Below are positions 36,965 through 49,987 of a stretch of 64,000 nucleotides of DNA, in pieces (positions within the stretch are counted from its first letter, which is position 1; each line of letters begins with the position of its first letter). The position numbers and the translations under genes are program-made. The notes below the pieces were generated by a model. The model ran no database searches and had not been told where the DNA came from. It worked only from the letters and a program-made list of their open reading frames with translations. The stretch is from Microbispora sp. NBC_01189 (lineage in GTDB: Bacteria; Actinomycetota; Actinomycetes; Streptosporangiales; Streptosporangiaceae): NCBI RefSeq assembly GCF_036010665.1, contig NZ_CP108581.1, positions 3,391,501 through 3,455,500 of the forward strand, written 5' to 3'.

Positions 36965-38083
36965 ATGGCATGCTCAGGTGCCGTGAGACGTCTTCCCCTC
37001 GCCCCGGCCCTGTTCACCCTCCTCGCGTCCGCCCTCCTCGCCGCCGGTTGCAGCGCGGCGGAGAGCGAGTCCGTTCCCGGCGCGTCGCGGCAGGATCGGC
37101 AGGAGACGACGACCACCTCCGCGTCGTCCCCCAAGCCGCAGCGGCGGCCCTACACGATCTCCTTCGCCGGGGACGTGCACTTCGAAGGCGTGCTCCGCAA
37201 CCGGCTGAACGCCGACCCGCGCACCGCGCTCGGCCCGATCGCCGCCGTGCTGCGCAGGTCGAACCTCACCGCGCTCAACCTCGAGACCGCCATCACCACC
37301 GGCGGCACTCCCGCGCCGGGCAAGCAGTTCACCTTCCGCGCCCCGGCGACGGCCTTCACCGCTCTCAAGGCCGCCGGAGTCGACGTCGTGACGATGGCCA
37401 ACAACCACGGCATGGACTACATGGAGAGCGGCCTGCGCGACACGCTGGCCGCCATCAAGTCGTCGAAGTTCCCGGTCATCGGCATCGGTGCGAACGAGAC
37501 CGAGGCGTACCGGCCCTATCGCAGGACGGTCAACGGCAACCGCGTGTCGATCATCGGCGCCACCCAGGTGCTCGACGAGCAGTTCATCCAGTCCTGGACC
37601 GCCGCGGGCGACAAGGCCGGGCTCGCCTCCGCCAAGAACGAGCCGCGCATCCTGCGCGCCGTACAGCAGGCCCGCAGGAACAGCGACACCGTCATCGTGT
37701 TCCTGCACTGGGGCGCCGAACTGGTGAAGTGCCCGACACCGGTGCAGCGCGGCCTGGCGGACAAGCTCGTGGAGGCGGGAGCCGACGTGGTGGTGGGCAG
37801 CCACGCGCACATCCTGCTGGGCGGCGGCTACTCCGGCCAGGCGTACGTGCAGTACGGCCTCGGCAACTTCGCCTTTTACAACTGGGGTCCGCAGACCGGG
37901 ACGACCGGCGTGCTGACCCTGACCATCAACGGGAGGAAGGTCCTCAAGGACCAGTGGACCCCCGCCCGGATCAACGGCGGCGTGCCCGTTCCGGTCACCG
38001 GCGGCGCCAGGGAGCAGGCGGTCGGCGCGTACCGGGCGCTGCGCGGCTGCACCGGCCTGTCGGCCGCGCCGCAGGACTCGTGA
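36965..38083 (+). CDS. CapA-family (PGA_cap metallophosphatase-like) lipoprotein
   Basis: 372 aa from the ATG at 36965; the GTG at 36980 gives a more typical signal peptide (VRRLPLAPALFTLLASALLAAGC). The lipobox LAAGC predicts a lipid-anchored surface protein. The PF09587-type domain has ISFAGDVHFEGVL, LNLETAITTGG, VTMANNHGMDYMESG, VFLHWGAELVKCPT, VVVGSHAHILLGG and YGLGNFAFYN, which are the metal-binding motifs of the calcineurin-like fold. CapA proteins act in poly-gamma-glutamate capsule synthesis, but many actinobacterial members are single genes, as here, with unknown polymer. Confidence 0.87.
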   Translation: MACSGAVRRLPLAPALFTLLASALLAAGCSAAESESVPGASRQDRQETTTTSASSPKPQRRPYTISFAGDVHFEGVLRNRLNADPRTALGPIAAVLRRSNLTALNLETAITTGGTPAPGKQFTFRAPATAFTALKAAGVDVVTMANNHGMDYMESGLRDTLAAIKSSKFPVIGIGANETEAYRPYRRTVNGNRVSIIGATQVLDEQFIQSWTAAGDKAGLASAKNEPRILRAVQQARRNSDTVIVFLHWGAELVKCPTPVQRGLADKLVEAGADVVVGSHAHILLGGGYSGQAYVQYGLGNFAFYNWGPQTGTTGVLTLTINGRKVLKDQWTPARINGGVPVPVTGGAREQAVGAYRALRGCTGLSAAPQDS

Positions 38084-38169
38084 CCGCCACGGCACCGGAA
38101 TCTCGCCGCATTTCCGGCGAGTGACCGCTAAGCCCTGACCGCGGGCCGTGAAACAGGCAAGATGGGTGG

Positions 38170-38892
38170 GTGTCCAGCCGAGTGGTGTGGGAGATGGGCG
38201 ATCCCGTCGTCGAAGGCCGGGGTCCCAGGGGTGGTGAGAGGATGTCGCCGCGCTCGTCGCATGCCGGAGAGCCGCTGCGGCGGCGGCCCTCACAACGTCG
38301 CAGCGCCCGCAGGGTGGAGCGGATGCTCGACGCCTGCGCGGAGCTGCTCGACGAGGGCGGGTACGACGCACTCACGACCACCCGGGTCGCCGAACGGGCC
38401 GGAGTGGCCATCGGCTCTGTGTATCAGTTCTTCCCCGACAAGCGGGCGCTCAGCCAGGCGCTGGCCCGGCGCAACGTGGAGTTGTTCGCAGCGCGGGTCG
38501 GGCGCCGCTTCATGATCGAGGACTACACCGGCTGGTGGGACGCGGTCGACGCCATCATCGACGAGTACGTCGAGATGCACCGGACCGTGCCGGGTTTCCG
38601 CTCACTGCACTTCGGCGACGTCTTCGACCTCGACCTGCTCGACTCCGTCGCGGAGAACAACACCGTGATCGCCGGACGCCTACGGGCGCTGCTCCTGACG
38701 GAATTCGGGCTCGCCGACGGCGAGGATTTGGACCGTGCCATTCTCGTCGCGGTCGAGGCGGGAGACGCGGTGCTCAAGCTCGCCTTCCGTCACGATCCGC
38801 ACGGCGACCCGGTGATCGTGGCCGAGGCGAAGCAACTCGTACGTGGATATCTCTCCCGGCAGCTCGCCGCCGCCGAGTCGCGCCGGCGGTGA
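38170..38892 (+). CDS. TetR-family transcriptional regulator
   Basis: 240 aa if translated from the GTG at 38170; the ATG at 38242 is also plausible and would drop a disordered head. The TetR helix-turn-helix is ERMLDACAELLDEGGYDALTTTRVAERAGVAIGSVYQFFPDKRAL. The ligand-binding half includes HFGDVFDLDLLDSVAENN and ends SRQLAAAESRRR. The target genes are not evident; the neighbour on the right is convergent. Confidence 0.88.
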   Translation: MSSRVVWEMGDPVVEGRGPRGGERMSPRSSHAGEPLRRRPSQRRSARRVERMLDACAELLDEGGYDALTTTRVAERAGVAIGSVYQFFPDKRALSQALARRNVELFAARVGRRFMIEDYTGWWDAVDAIIDEYVEMHRTVPGFRSLHFGDVFDLDLLDSVAENNTVIAGRLRALLLTEFGLADGEDLDRAILVAVEAGDAVLKLAFRHDPHGDPVIVAEAKQLVRGYLSRQLAAAESRRR

Positions 38893-38893
38893 C

Positions 38894-39397
38894 TCACTCC
38901 CGTGGACGGGCGGGATCGGACGAGGACGGGGCCTGCGGCCCGGTCACGACGCGCGGGTTGACGGCTCGGGGGTTGACGGCTCGGGGGTAGATCGCAGGAG
39001 GGTCGGCGGCGCCGGGGGTGGCGGCGCGGAGGTTGCCCACGCGGGCGCCGGTGATGCCGGGCACCTCGATGGAGGGCCACAGTCCCGGCGTGTTGACCGG
39101 CACGTACGCGGTGTTCTCCCATGACCGGGTATGGGTGCGCGGGGGGATCATGAGCTGGCGCGCATCGTCGTCCTCGGCCTGAATCGACGATCGCCGGCCG
39201 GACTCACCGGTGCGGCACCGCAGGGCGGCGGGCTCGATCGTGAGCTCCATCATCCGCAACTGCGCCTGCAGCCGGGCGAGTTCGGCGCGAGCCTGCCCGA
39301 GCGCCTCGTACTGCGCCGTGAGGTATCCGGCGACACCGGGGACTACGGCGGCGAGCATTGTTGCGGAGGCGAGAGTCAGGATCACTCGCTTGGACAT
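38894..39397 (-). CDS. Membrane-anchored coiled-coil protein, unknown function
   Basis: 167 aa. A single N-terminal helix (residues 5-25, signal anchor) is followed by a short coiled coil (AQYEALGQARAELARLQAQLRMMEL), then a Pro-rich extracellular stretch with NPRAVNPRAVNPRVV, from a 12-bp repeat at about 38952-38990. Its stop is 1 bp from the TetR stop on the other strand. No family is recognised. Confidence 0.6.
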   Translation of the reverse strand: MSKRVILTLASATMLAAVVPGVAGYLTAQYEALGQARAELARLQAQLRMMELTIEPAALRCRTGESGRRSSIQAEDDDARQLMIPPRTHTRSWENTAYVPVNTPGLWPSIEVPGITGARVGNLRAATPGAADPPAIYPRAVNPRAVNPRVVTGPQAPSSSDPARPRE

Positions 39398-39558
39398 GCT
39401 GGACGCTCCTCGCCAGGGCTCGAATGCGCAGGCGTGGTGCGATATGCCCGTCTATCTGCGGAGAAAAGCGCATAGTAGCGGAAGGTCTACTAATCGTTGC
39501 TTCGTCAATGCCTCGCGTTGCCCTGCGAAACCAGGCTCGGGTCGGTAGCCTCGGCTCT

Positions 39559-40098
39559 GTGGCACATGTGACAAATGAGCAGGTGGACCGTCTGCTCGAA
39601 CAGGCCCTGCTGCTCGATGACCATGGTGCCCTCGCCCGTCGCCTCGACGCGCTGGCCCAGGGGTACGAGTCGGGCGAGATGTCGAGGGCGGCGATCCTCA
39701 TGCTCGCCGCGGAGGAGTGGCGCCAGGCCGGCCAGCCGGCCGCCGCACTCGACCGCTACCAGGGCGCCATCGAGGACGGCGGAGAGGTGCCGGTGGATCC
39801 ACGCGCCGGCATCGCCGACACCCTGTTCGAGCTGGACCGGCCCGACGAGGCCAGGGCGCTGATCGCCGCGATCCGGACGGGTGACTGGAATCCGGCCACC
39901 GCGCTCACCATCGCCGAGACTCTGGTCGCGTACGGTGACGCGGAGGCGGCGCACGACTGGGCCACCGAAGGCACCCGCGCCTGCGGCCCCACCGGGTCGG
40001 GCATCCGCGACTCACTGCTGCGCACCCGTTACCGCATCCGGGTCGATCTCGGGTTGCCCGAGGACGACCTCGACGCCCTCCTCGACATCACCCGCTGA
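39559..40098 (+). CDS. Tetratricopeptide-like repeat protein
   Basis: 179 aa from the GTG at 39559; an ATG at 39508 is possible but gives a Arg/Val-rich head. Helical hairpins (MSRAAILMLAAEEWRQAGQPAAALDRYQGAIEDGG; PRAGIADTLFELDRPDEARALIAAIRTG; PATALTIAETLVAYGDAEAAHDWATEG) match TPR consensus spacing (about three repeats). It is cytoplasmic and presumably a protein-protein scaffold. It stands alone with a terminator downstream. Confidence 0.72.
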   Translation: MAHVTNEQVDRLLEQALLLDDHGALARRLDALAQGYESGEMSRAAILMLAAEEWRQAGQPAAALDRYQGAIEDGGEVPVDPRAGIADTLFELDRPDEARALIAAIRTGDWNPATALTIAETLVAYGDAEAAHDWATEGTRACGPTGSGIRDSLLRTRYRIRVDLGLPEDDLDALLDITR

Positions 40099-40230
40099 GC
40101 AGCCGGCCGCCTCACTCCGGAGCGCCGCGAACGACCCGGTGACAGCCGCCTGTGAGCTCCGGCGTTGTCGGCGTCCCGGAGACGACGTGGCACGGCCACC
40201 CCAGTGGAACGCCGTGGACGGCCGCCGACA

Positions 40231-40394
40231 GCGGTCGCCTGCGGGCATCGGTGGCGCAAGGGTGCCGGGAACGGGAAGGGGGCCGTGTGTCACGATCCCT
40301 GGAGTCGGCGCGCCGAGGGCGGCGGTGGTAGCGGTCGCCTGCCGGCATCGGTGGCGCAAAGGTCCCGGGAACGAGAAAGGGGCCGTGTGTCACG
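40231..40394. repeat. Direct duplication with 100-bp period
   Basis: GCGGTCGCCTGCGGGCATCG starts at 40231, and GCGGTCGCCTGCCGGCATCG starts at 40331. The ~64-base copies share GTGGCGCAA, GGGAACG and GGGGCCGTGTGTCAC. The 3' part of each is a hairpin; that of copy 2 is intact and that of copy 1 is eroded. Confidence 0.85.
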
Positions 40395-40403
40395 GCCCCC
40401 TTT
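40376..40403. terminator. Bidirectional terminator
   Basis: AAAGGGGCCGTG (40376-40387), a TGT loop and CACGGCCCCCTTT (40391-40403) form a stem with one bulged C, with A and T runs at the base. It lies between two convergent genes. Confidence 0.8.
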
Positions 40404-40416
40404 GTCGTATGCCGGG

Positions 40417-42288
40417 TCAGGGCAGGATCTTGTTCCCGGTCGCGGCGGCGAAGTCGGTCACCCCGTGCGTGCCCGTCGCCCTGGTGAGGGCGGCGGGGGT
40501 GGTGATGTCGCCGCCCTGCGGATGCGCGGCGGTCCGGGGATACTCGCGCGGCTGGAGACGCGGAATGCGCCTGCCGCCCACCGTCTCGGGCTGGACGGCC
40601 GGTGCGACGTTCCTGCCTTGTGCCGCCCTGCCTTGTGCCGCCCTGCCTTGTGCCGCCCTGCCTTGTGCCGCCCTGCCCTGTGCTGCTCCGCCCTGGTCGG
40701 CGGCCTGGGACCTTCCGGTGTGGGCCGGGGCGGCGGCGTCGTCGCGCTGATGCCTGTGCCCGGCCCCGTTCTTCCGCTCGGTCGCCGTCCCGGTGTCCTC
40801 CTGAACCACGTTCGCGGGCCGTCCTGCCTGGTTCTCCGCCTGCTCTGGCGTCCCGGCCCCGTTCGGCTTGTGCGGATGGTGCCTGCGGTGCCGGTGCTCG
40901 CGCGGGAAGGTCTCGGTGCTCTGCTCCTGACCGGAGGCGCCGCTCTGGGAACTGGTGCTGACGGAGCTGGTCCGCGGCGTCAGCCCGGCCTGCCCGGCGG
41001 GGCGGGCGGCGGACCCTGGACCAGCGGGGTTCCGCCCCGCAGAGTTGTTCGCGGCCGGGTTGTTCGCGGCGGGATTGTGAGCGGCGGGATTGTGAGCGGG
41101 GTGGTTGTGAGCGGGGTGGCTCTGCCCACCGGCGTTCTGCCCGGTGAGGCCCTGGGTGCCGAGGTTGTGCGCTCCGCGCTTCTGCCCGGCCCGGTCCAGC
41201 CTCGCGCGGTCGAGCCCGGCCTGGTCCTGCCCGGCCCGGTCCTGCTCCGATCGGTCCTGCTCCGATCGGTCCTGAGGGGAGCGGCCCCGCGACTCCACGC
41301 CCTGGGCGGCGTTGCCCGCCTCTCCCTCCGGCCTCGGGTGCCGGTGCGCGCGCGGCCGTCCCTCGGTGAGGGGACGCATCCCCTCCTGCGCGGCCGGCTC
41401 GCCGCGTAGCCCCTGCGCCGCCTGCGGCGGGCAGGCCGCGTCCGGGGCACCGGGCCTGGCGGGCGCGACGGCGAGGAGCGGAACGGCGCTCCTGGCGGGG
41501 AGCAGCGTGCCGGAGTTCGCGAGGGGCGCGGCGGCCGGCACCCTCGACCCCACCAAGGCCGCCGCCGGCGCCATGAGCGACCTCGCGGGCGACGAGAGAG
41601 CCGAGGCGCCCGTGGCGAGAGGCTTCGTGGCCGACGGGAGCGCGGACGTGCCGAGGGATATCGGCTTCGCCGGTGACGGAGCGGCGGCCAGGCCCACGGG
41701 GAGAGACTTCGCGCCGCCGACCGTGCCGGGCACCCCGGGAAGGCCTGCCGCGCCGGGAACACCGGCAGCGCTGCCGCCGACCGCGCCGGGCACGCGGACC
41801 GGCGCGCTCCCGGCCGCCGGCGCGTTGGCGGCCCTCGGCACCAGGCCCGTCAGCGTCCTGGCGGACGACGTGCCCGGCAGCGCCCGAGGAGCCGTCAGGG
41901 CCGGCAGGACGGGCCTTGCCACCGCCCCCGGAACGGCGGGGTCGGGGCCGGGCCTGCCGGGAAGCGAGCGGTGTCCCTGCCCGGCGGCGGATCCGGCGGC
42001 GTCCGCGATGCTCAGCACGCCCGCCGCCGGGGCCAGGGTGGCCGGAACGCCCCGCTCGTCCCGGTCGGTGACCTCGCGCCGCGCGCTCTCGTGGCGCGCG
42101 ACGTCGCGGCCGGTGACGCCGTGGTCCGTGACGCCGTGGTCCATGACGTCGCGGTTTTGGGGACGGCAGGTGTCGGACGACGCGCCGTCCTTCGCCATCG
42201 CCGTGCCCCAGGTCAGCCAGCTCACTCCGGCGGTGACCGCCGCGAGCGCCGCGCACCGCCCTCGAATACTTCGTGATGTCCTGGACAT
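40417..42288 (-). CDS. Large low-complexity secreted protein, unknown function
   Basis: 623 aa. A signal peptide (about residues 1-32, RGRCAALAAVTAGVSWLTWGTAMA) is followed by ~580 residues of biased sequence with no recognisable domain. There are DHGVT repeats (about 48-60), a long Ala/Pro/Gly/Val region (90-290), DRSEQ/DRAGQ repeats (about 348-370), HNPAA/NNPAA repeats (about 390-425), a His-rich patch (HRHRRHHPHK) and five AAQGR repeats near residues 550-575. Two Cys lie in the first half. The C-terminus GNKILP has no LPXTG anchor. Ordinary codon bias and an intact frame over 1.9 kb argue that it is expressed. A surface matrix or metal-binding (His/Asn) role is speculation. Confidence 0.65.
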   Translation of the reverse strand: MSRTSRSIRGRCAALAAVTAGVSWLTWGTAMAKDGASSDTCRPQNRDVMDHGVTDHGVTGRDVARHESARREVTDRDERGVPATLAPAAGVLSIADAAGSAAGQGHRSLPGRPGPDPAVPGAVARPVLPALTAPRALPGTSSARTLTGLVPRAANAPAAGSAPVRVPGAVGGSAAGVPGAAGLPGVPGTVGGAKSLPVGLAAAPSPAKPISLGTSALPSATKPLATGASALSSPARSLMAPAAALVGSRVPAAAPLANSGTLLPARSAVPLLAVAPARPGAPDAACPPQAAQGLRGEPAAQEGMRPLTEGRPRAHRHPRPEGEAGNAAQGVESRGRSPQDRSEQDRSEQDRAGQDQAGLDRARLDRAGQKRGAHNLGTQGLTGQNAGGQSHPAHNHPAHNPAAHNPAANNPAANNSAGRNPAGPGSAARPAGQAGLTPRTSSVSTSSQSGASGQEQSTETFPREHRHRRHHPHKPNGAGTPEQAENQAGRPANVVQEDTGTATERKNGAGHRHQRDDAAAPAHTGRSQAADQGGAAQGRAAQGRAAQGRAAQGRAAQGRNVAPAVQPETVGGRRIPRLQPREYPRTAAHPQGGDITTPAALTRATGTHGVTDFAAATGNKILP

Positions 42289-42385
42289 CCACGTCCCCCT
42301 GATCGCGTACGGTAGTCCGACGAACGCCGAACGTAGCAGCGGGGGAAAAGAGCGGGGCGCGCTTGCCGCAATGGTGGAGAAGACC

Positions 42386-44977
<2,592 letters not shown>

Positions 44978-45033
44978 ATGTCGATGCCTCGATTCCCCGT
45001 TAAGGCAGATGGCAGGTTGCAGGCAGGTGGCAG

Positions 45034-45083
45034 TTCAGGCGGGTGGCAGGTTCAGGCGGGTGGCAGGTTCAGGCGGGCGGCAG
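45034..45083. repeat. 17-bp tandem repeat over the hspR stop
   Basis: TTCAGGCGGGTGGCAGG occurs at 45034-45050 and 45051-45067, and a third near-copy at 45068-45083 contains the last codons and TGA of hspR. A partial fourth unit precedes at 45019-45033. Confidence 0.85.
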
Positions 45084-45416
45084 TTCGTAGCGGACCAGTG
45101 CCCGCACCATGGTGAGCTCACCCCGCAGCCGCGTGACCTCCTCACGCAGGCGCAGATTCTCGGTCTCCAGTTCGAGAATCCGCTTGATGCCGGCGAGGTT
45201 GATGCCGTGCTCCTGGGAGAGCCGCTGGACCTCGCGCAGCAGCACGATGTCCCGGGTGGAGTACAGCCGTCCCCGCCCCGCCGTACGGCCGGGGCTGACG
45301 AGGCCGAGCCGGTCGTACTGGCGGAGCGTCTGCGGATGCAGCCCGGAGAGCTGGGCGGCCACGGAGATCACATAGACAGGGGTGTCGTCGGAGATGTCGA
45401 AAAACCTGGCATCCAT
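45069..45416 (-). CDS. hspR: HspR, MerR-family heat-shock repressor
   Basis: 115 aa. The MerR-type helix-turn-helix is YVISVAAQLSGLHPQTLRQYDRLGLVSPGRTAGRGRLYSTRDIVLL, followed by the coiled-coil KRILELETENLRLREEVTRLRGEL. HspR binds HAIR sites with DnaK as co-repressor; two such sites lie at the dnaK promoter in this window. The gene starts 4 bp after the dnaJ stop and its final codons are in a 17-bp tandem repeat. Confidence 0.95.
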   Translation of the reverse strand: MDARFFDISDDTPVYVISVAAQLSGLHPQTLRQYDRLGLVSPGRTAGRGRLYSTRDIVLLREVQRLSQEHGINLAGIKRILELETENLRLREEVTRLRGELTMVRALVRYELPPA

Positions 45417-45420
45417 CGGC

Positions 45421-46596
45421 TCACTCGCTTCTGGCCTGCTTGATCAGCTCTTCGCGGAGGTCCGGCCCCTCGGTCGCGTTCCTGAACTCCTCAAGGGCCG
45501 CGCGGGCCTTGTCGTCCAGGTTCTGCGGCACCATCACCTGGACGGTGACCAGCAGATCGGCCTTGGTGCCGTCCTTGCGCGGGGCCCCGCGCCCCCGCAC
45601 CCGGAAGGTCCGCCCGTTCGGCGTCCCCTCGGGGATTCGGAGGGTCACCGGCATGCCCTTCAGCGTCGGCACCTTGATCTCGGCGCCGAGCGCGGCCTCG
45701 GGGAAGGTGACGGGGACCGAGACGGTCAGGTTCTCCCCGCTGCGGCCGAACACCGGGTGCGGCTTCACGTGGACCAGCACGTAGAGGTCGCCCGCCGGGC
45801 CGCCGTTCTCACCCGGCGCGCCCTTGCCCTTGATCCTGATGCGCTGGCCGTCGCCGACCCCGGCGGGAATGCGGGCCTGGATCGTGCGGGTGCTCTTGCC
45901 GCGCCCGCTGCCCTCGCAGACGGGGCAGGGGTCGTCGACCACCAGGCCCCGGCCGCGGCAGTCGCGGCACGGCTCGGAGAAGGCGAAGTTGCCGAGGTTG
46001 CGGCTGGCCGCCCCGGTTCCCTCGCAGGTCGGGCAGACCCTCGGCGTGGTGCCGGCCTTCGCCCCCGTGCCGCCGCAGGCCGCACAGGCGGACGAACTGG
46101 TGAGCCGGAGCGACACCGTGGTGCCGTCGACCGCCTCGCCGAAGGCGAGCGTGACCTCGGACTCGACGTCTTGGCCGCGCCGTGGCCGGCCGGTCGTGGT
46201 GGTCGTGCGCGGGCCGCCGCCCCGGTTGAACAGGCCGCCGAACAGGTCCCCTATCCGTTCGCCCGAACCGGAGCCCCCGAACAGGTCGCCGAGGTCGAAG
46301 TTGAAGCTGCCGCCGCCGGGCCGCTGACCCCCCGCGCCGGTGAACCCGCCCACGCCGGACCCGAACAGCGTGCGCGCCTCGTCGTACTCCTTGCGCCGCT
46401 TGGCGTCGGAGAGCACGTCGTAGGCCGCGGAGACCTCCTTGAACTTCTCCTCGGTCTGCTTGTTGCCGGGGTTCGCGTCGGGGTGGTACTGCCGGGCGAG
46501 CTTGCGGTACGCCTTCTTGATTTCCTCGGCGCTCGCGGTCTTGGGCACACCAAGGACGGCGTAGTAGTCCTTTTCCAAGTAGTCCTTGGTGCTCAT
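45421..46596 (-). CDS. dnaJ: Chaperone DnaJ (actinobacterial type, full length)
   Basis: 391 aa. The J-domain has [35 protein letters not shown] with the invariant HPD. A Gly/Phe-rich segment ([28 protein letters not shown]) follows. The zinc region contains [26 protein letters not shown] and [10 protein letters not shown] (four CxxCxGxG-type motifs), then C-terminal substrate-binding domains. It is the DnaK co-chaperone. GAAGGAAG lies before the ATG. Confidence 0.96.
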   Translation of the reverse strand: MSTKDYLEKDYYAVLGVPKTASAEEIKKAYRKLARQYHPDANPGNKQTEEKFKEVSAAYDVLSDAKRRKEYDEARTLFGSGVGGFTGAGGQRPGGGSFNFDLGDLFGGSGSGERIGDLFGGLFNRGGGPRTTTTTGRPRRGQDVESEVTLAFGEAVDGTTVSLRLTSSSACAACGGTGAKAGTTPRVCPTCEGTGAASRNLGNFAFSEPCRDCRGRGLVVDDPCPVCEGSGRGKSTRTIQARIPAGVGDGQRIRIKGKGAPGENGGPAGDLYVLVHVKPHPVFGRSGENLTVSVPVTFPEAALGAEIKVPTLKGMPVTLRIPEGTPNGRTFRVRGRGAPRKDGTKADLLVTVQVMVPQNLDDKARAALEEFRNATEGPDLREELIKQARSE

Positions 46597-46631
46597 CTAT
46601 CGCTTCCTTCACACGAAAGGGGAGTGACTGA

Positions 46632-46665
46632 GGTCTCTCCCGATCCTTCCCGATCGGGAGAGACC
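46632..46665 (-). other. 13-bp hairpin between grpE and dnaJ
   Basis: GGTCTCTCCCGAT (46632-46644) pairs perfectly with ATCGGGAGAGACC (46653-46665) around an 8-base loop. It lies 9 bp after the grpE stop and 36 bp before dnaJ, inside the operon, without a U-tract in the transcript direction. It may be a partial terminator or an mRNA-stability element that sets grpE and dnaJ dosage. Confidence 0.75.
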
Positions 46666-46674
46666 CCCGGCTGT

Positions 46675-47321
46675 TCAGTTCTCGTCGGATCCATCGGCGG
46701 CGCCGGAGTCGTCCGCCGCGTCGCGCGGCGCCTCCTCCTCGCTCGGCTCGGCGACGGACACCCGGGCCGGGCGCAGGATCCGGTCGTTGATCCGGTAGCC
46801 CGGCTGGAGGATCTCGACGCACGTCGGCTCGGTCACCTCCGCCGAGTAGCTGTGCAGCAGGGCCTCGTGCACGGTCGGGTCGAAGGGGTCGCCCTTCGTG
46901 CCGTACGCGGTCAGGCCCAGCTTGCCGACGGCCGTCTCCAGCGACTCGCTCACCTTCGCGAAGCCGCCGGTGAGCTCACCGTGGTCGCGGGCGCGGCCGA
47001 TGTCGTCGAGCACCGGCAGCAACTCGGCGAGCACGCTCGCGACGGCCTGCTCCTTGACGGTGATCCGGTCGCGGTCGACCCGCTTGCGGTAGTTGCTGAA
47101 CTCCGCCTGCAGTCGCTGGAGATCGCCGGTGCGCTCCGCGAGCAGGTCCGCCGCGGACCCCTCGGCCGCCGCGACCTCCGGCTCCTCGGCGACGGAGGCG
47201 GACTCCGCCTGCGCCACGCCGTCGTCCGCCGTGGTGGCCTCGCGGGCCCTGCCGGTCTCCGGGTCGATCTTGCGATTGTCGCGGATCACCGGCTCCTCCT
47301 GGGAACCGTTCTCACGCGGGC

Positions 47322-47325
<4 letters not shown>
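46675..47325 (-). CDS. grpE: Nucleotide exchange factor GrpE
   Basis: 216 aa, GTG start overlapping the dnaK stop (GTGA). The acidic N-terminal tail (1-65) and long helix ([49 protein letters not shown]) are typical, as is the beta domain with [14 protein letters not shown] and the conserved [20 protein letters not shown]. It catalyses ADP release from DnaK. Confidence 0.95.
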
Positions 47326-49202
<1,877 letters not shown>

Positions 49203-49224
49203 GAGTACGTCCTTGTAGTCAAAG

Positions 49225-49243
49225 TTGAGTCGGTCAGACTCAA
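49225..49243 (-). promoter_or_regulatory. HAIR operator 1 (HspR binding site)
   Basis: TTGAGT-N7-ACTCAA is a perfect core match to the HAIR consensus CTTGAGT-N7-ACTCAAG. It sits just downstream of the -10 element, where bound HspR would block initiation. Confidence 0.92.
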
Positions 49244-49272
49244 ATATTGGACCCGATCCGGAATCCTGTCAA
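49244..49272 (-). promoter_or_regulatory. dnaK promoter, near-consensus housekeeping type
   Basis: On the minus strand TTGACA (-35, plus-strand positions 49267-49272) is followed by a 17-bp spacer and CAATAT (-10, positions 49244-49249). The -35 is a perfect consensus hexamer and the spacing is ideal, as expected for a repressor-controlled strong promoter. Confidence 0.88.
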
Positions 49273-49276
49273 ACGT

Positions 49277-49296
49277 CTTGAGTCTACGAGGCTCAA
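49277..49296 (-). promoter_or_regulatory. HAIR operator 2 (imperfect)
   Basis: TTGAGC-N7-ACTCAAG on the minus strand matches the HAIR consensus except at one core base and one flanking base. It lies just upstream of the -35, so the two operators bracket the promoter. Confidence 0.75.
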
Positions 49297-49392
49297 CCCC
49301 GGGGCGCGCGGATTTAGTCCCCCGCATGCGCGATTCCGTACCCCGCCCGCGCCTTGCCCCATCCAGGGCGAAGCTCACGGCCCGCCTTCGGC

Positions 49393-49872
49393 CTACTTGG
49401 CGCCGTCCACGACCTTCCGGTCGCCGAGAGGGGACTCGAGCCGCACCTGCGTGGTCTTCTGGATGGCGATCGCGATGCAGACGGCGTCGGGGGAGCGCCG
49501 GTCCTGCCCCTCGTACACGGTGACCGTCACCTCGCGCGCGGTCTCCTTCACGTCGACGTGGTCGAGCACCTGGCAGGGCTCCACCCCCGACCACCACACG
49601 ACGTCGAGGGAGCGGCCGCCGCCCGCGGCCGTGGCGCTCTCCCACGGGACCGCGCGCGTGTTCAGGGTGGGCCCGGCCGGGGTCACGGGAGACGGGGAGC
49701 CGGCGGGCACGACCATCCCCGGCCCCGGCGGAGCCGACTGAGGACCCGTTTCGGCGCCGGCGGGGGAGCCCTCCGGCTGCTCGGGGTGGGCCGAGGTGGA
49801 GGAACCCCCTCCGCAGGCGGCCGCCAGGAGGACGGCCAGGAACAGGAGGACCATGAGCCAGAGCTTTCTCAT
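49393..49872 (-). CDS. Small lipoprotein, unknown function
   Basis: 159 aa from the ATG at 49872 (AAAGGG upstream). The signal peptide MRKLWLMVLLFLAVLLAAAC ends in a lipobox (LAAAC). A Ser/Pro/Gly linker leads to a small domain with TLNTRAVPWESATAAGGGRSLDVVWWSGVEPCQVLDHVDVKETAREVTVTVYEG and two Cys. The domain is conserved in style among actinobacterial lipoproteins, but no function is known to me. Confidence 0.72.
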   Translation of the reverse strand: MRKLWLMVLLFLAVLLAAACGGGSSTSAHPEQPEGSPAGAETGPQSAPPGPGMVVPAGSPSPVTPAGPTLNTRAVPWESATAAGGGRSLDVVWWSGVEPCQVLDHVDVKETAREVTVTVYEGQDRRSPDAVCIAIAIQKTTQVRLESPLGDRKVVDGAK

Positions 49873-49987
49873 GCCCTTTACACGGCTGTCAAGCACCGGT
49901 GGTTCACCAGCGCCCACCGCCGGGACTCACCTTGATCGCGTGACCGAACAGCACAACCTGCCCGACCCCCGCCGTTCGGTGTTGCCG

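Larger units (their letters stand above)
40099..40416. other. Gene-free spacer with duplicated terminator DNA
   Basis: This 318-bp gap between convergent genes holds the 100-bp-period duplication at 40231-40394, and a more degenerate related stretch may precede it (about 40130-40230). No gene is visible. Confidence 0.55.
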
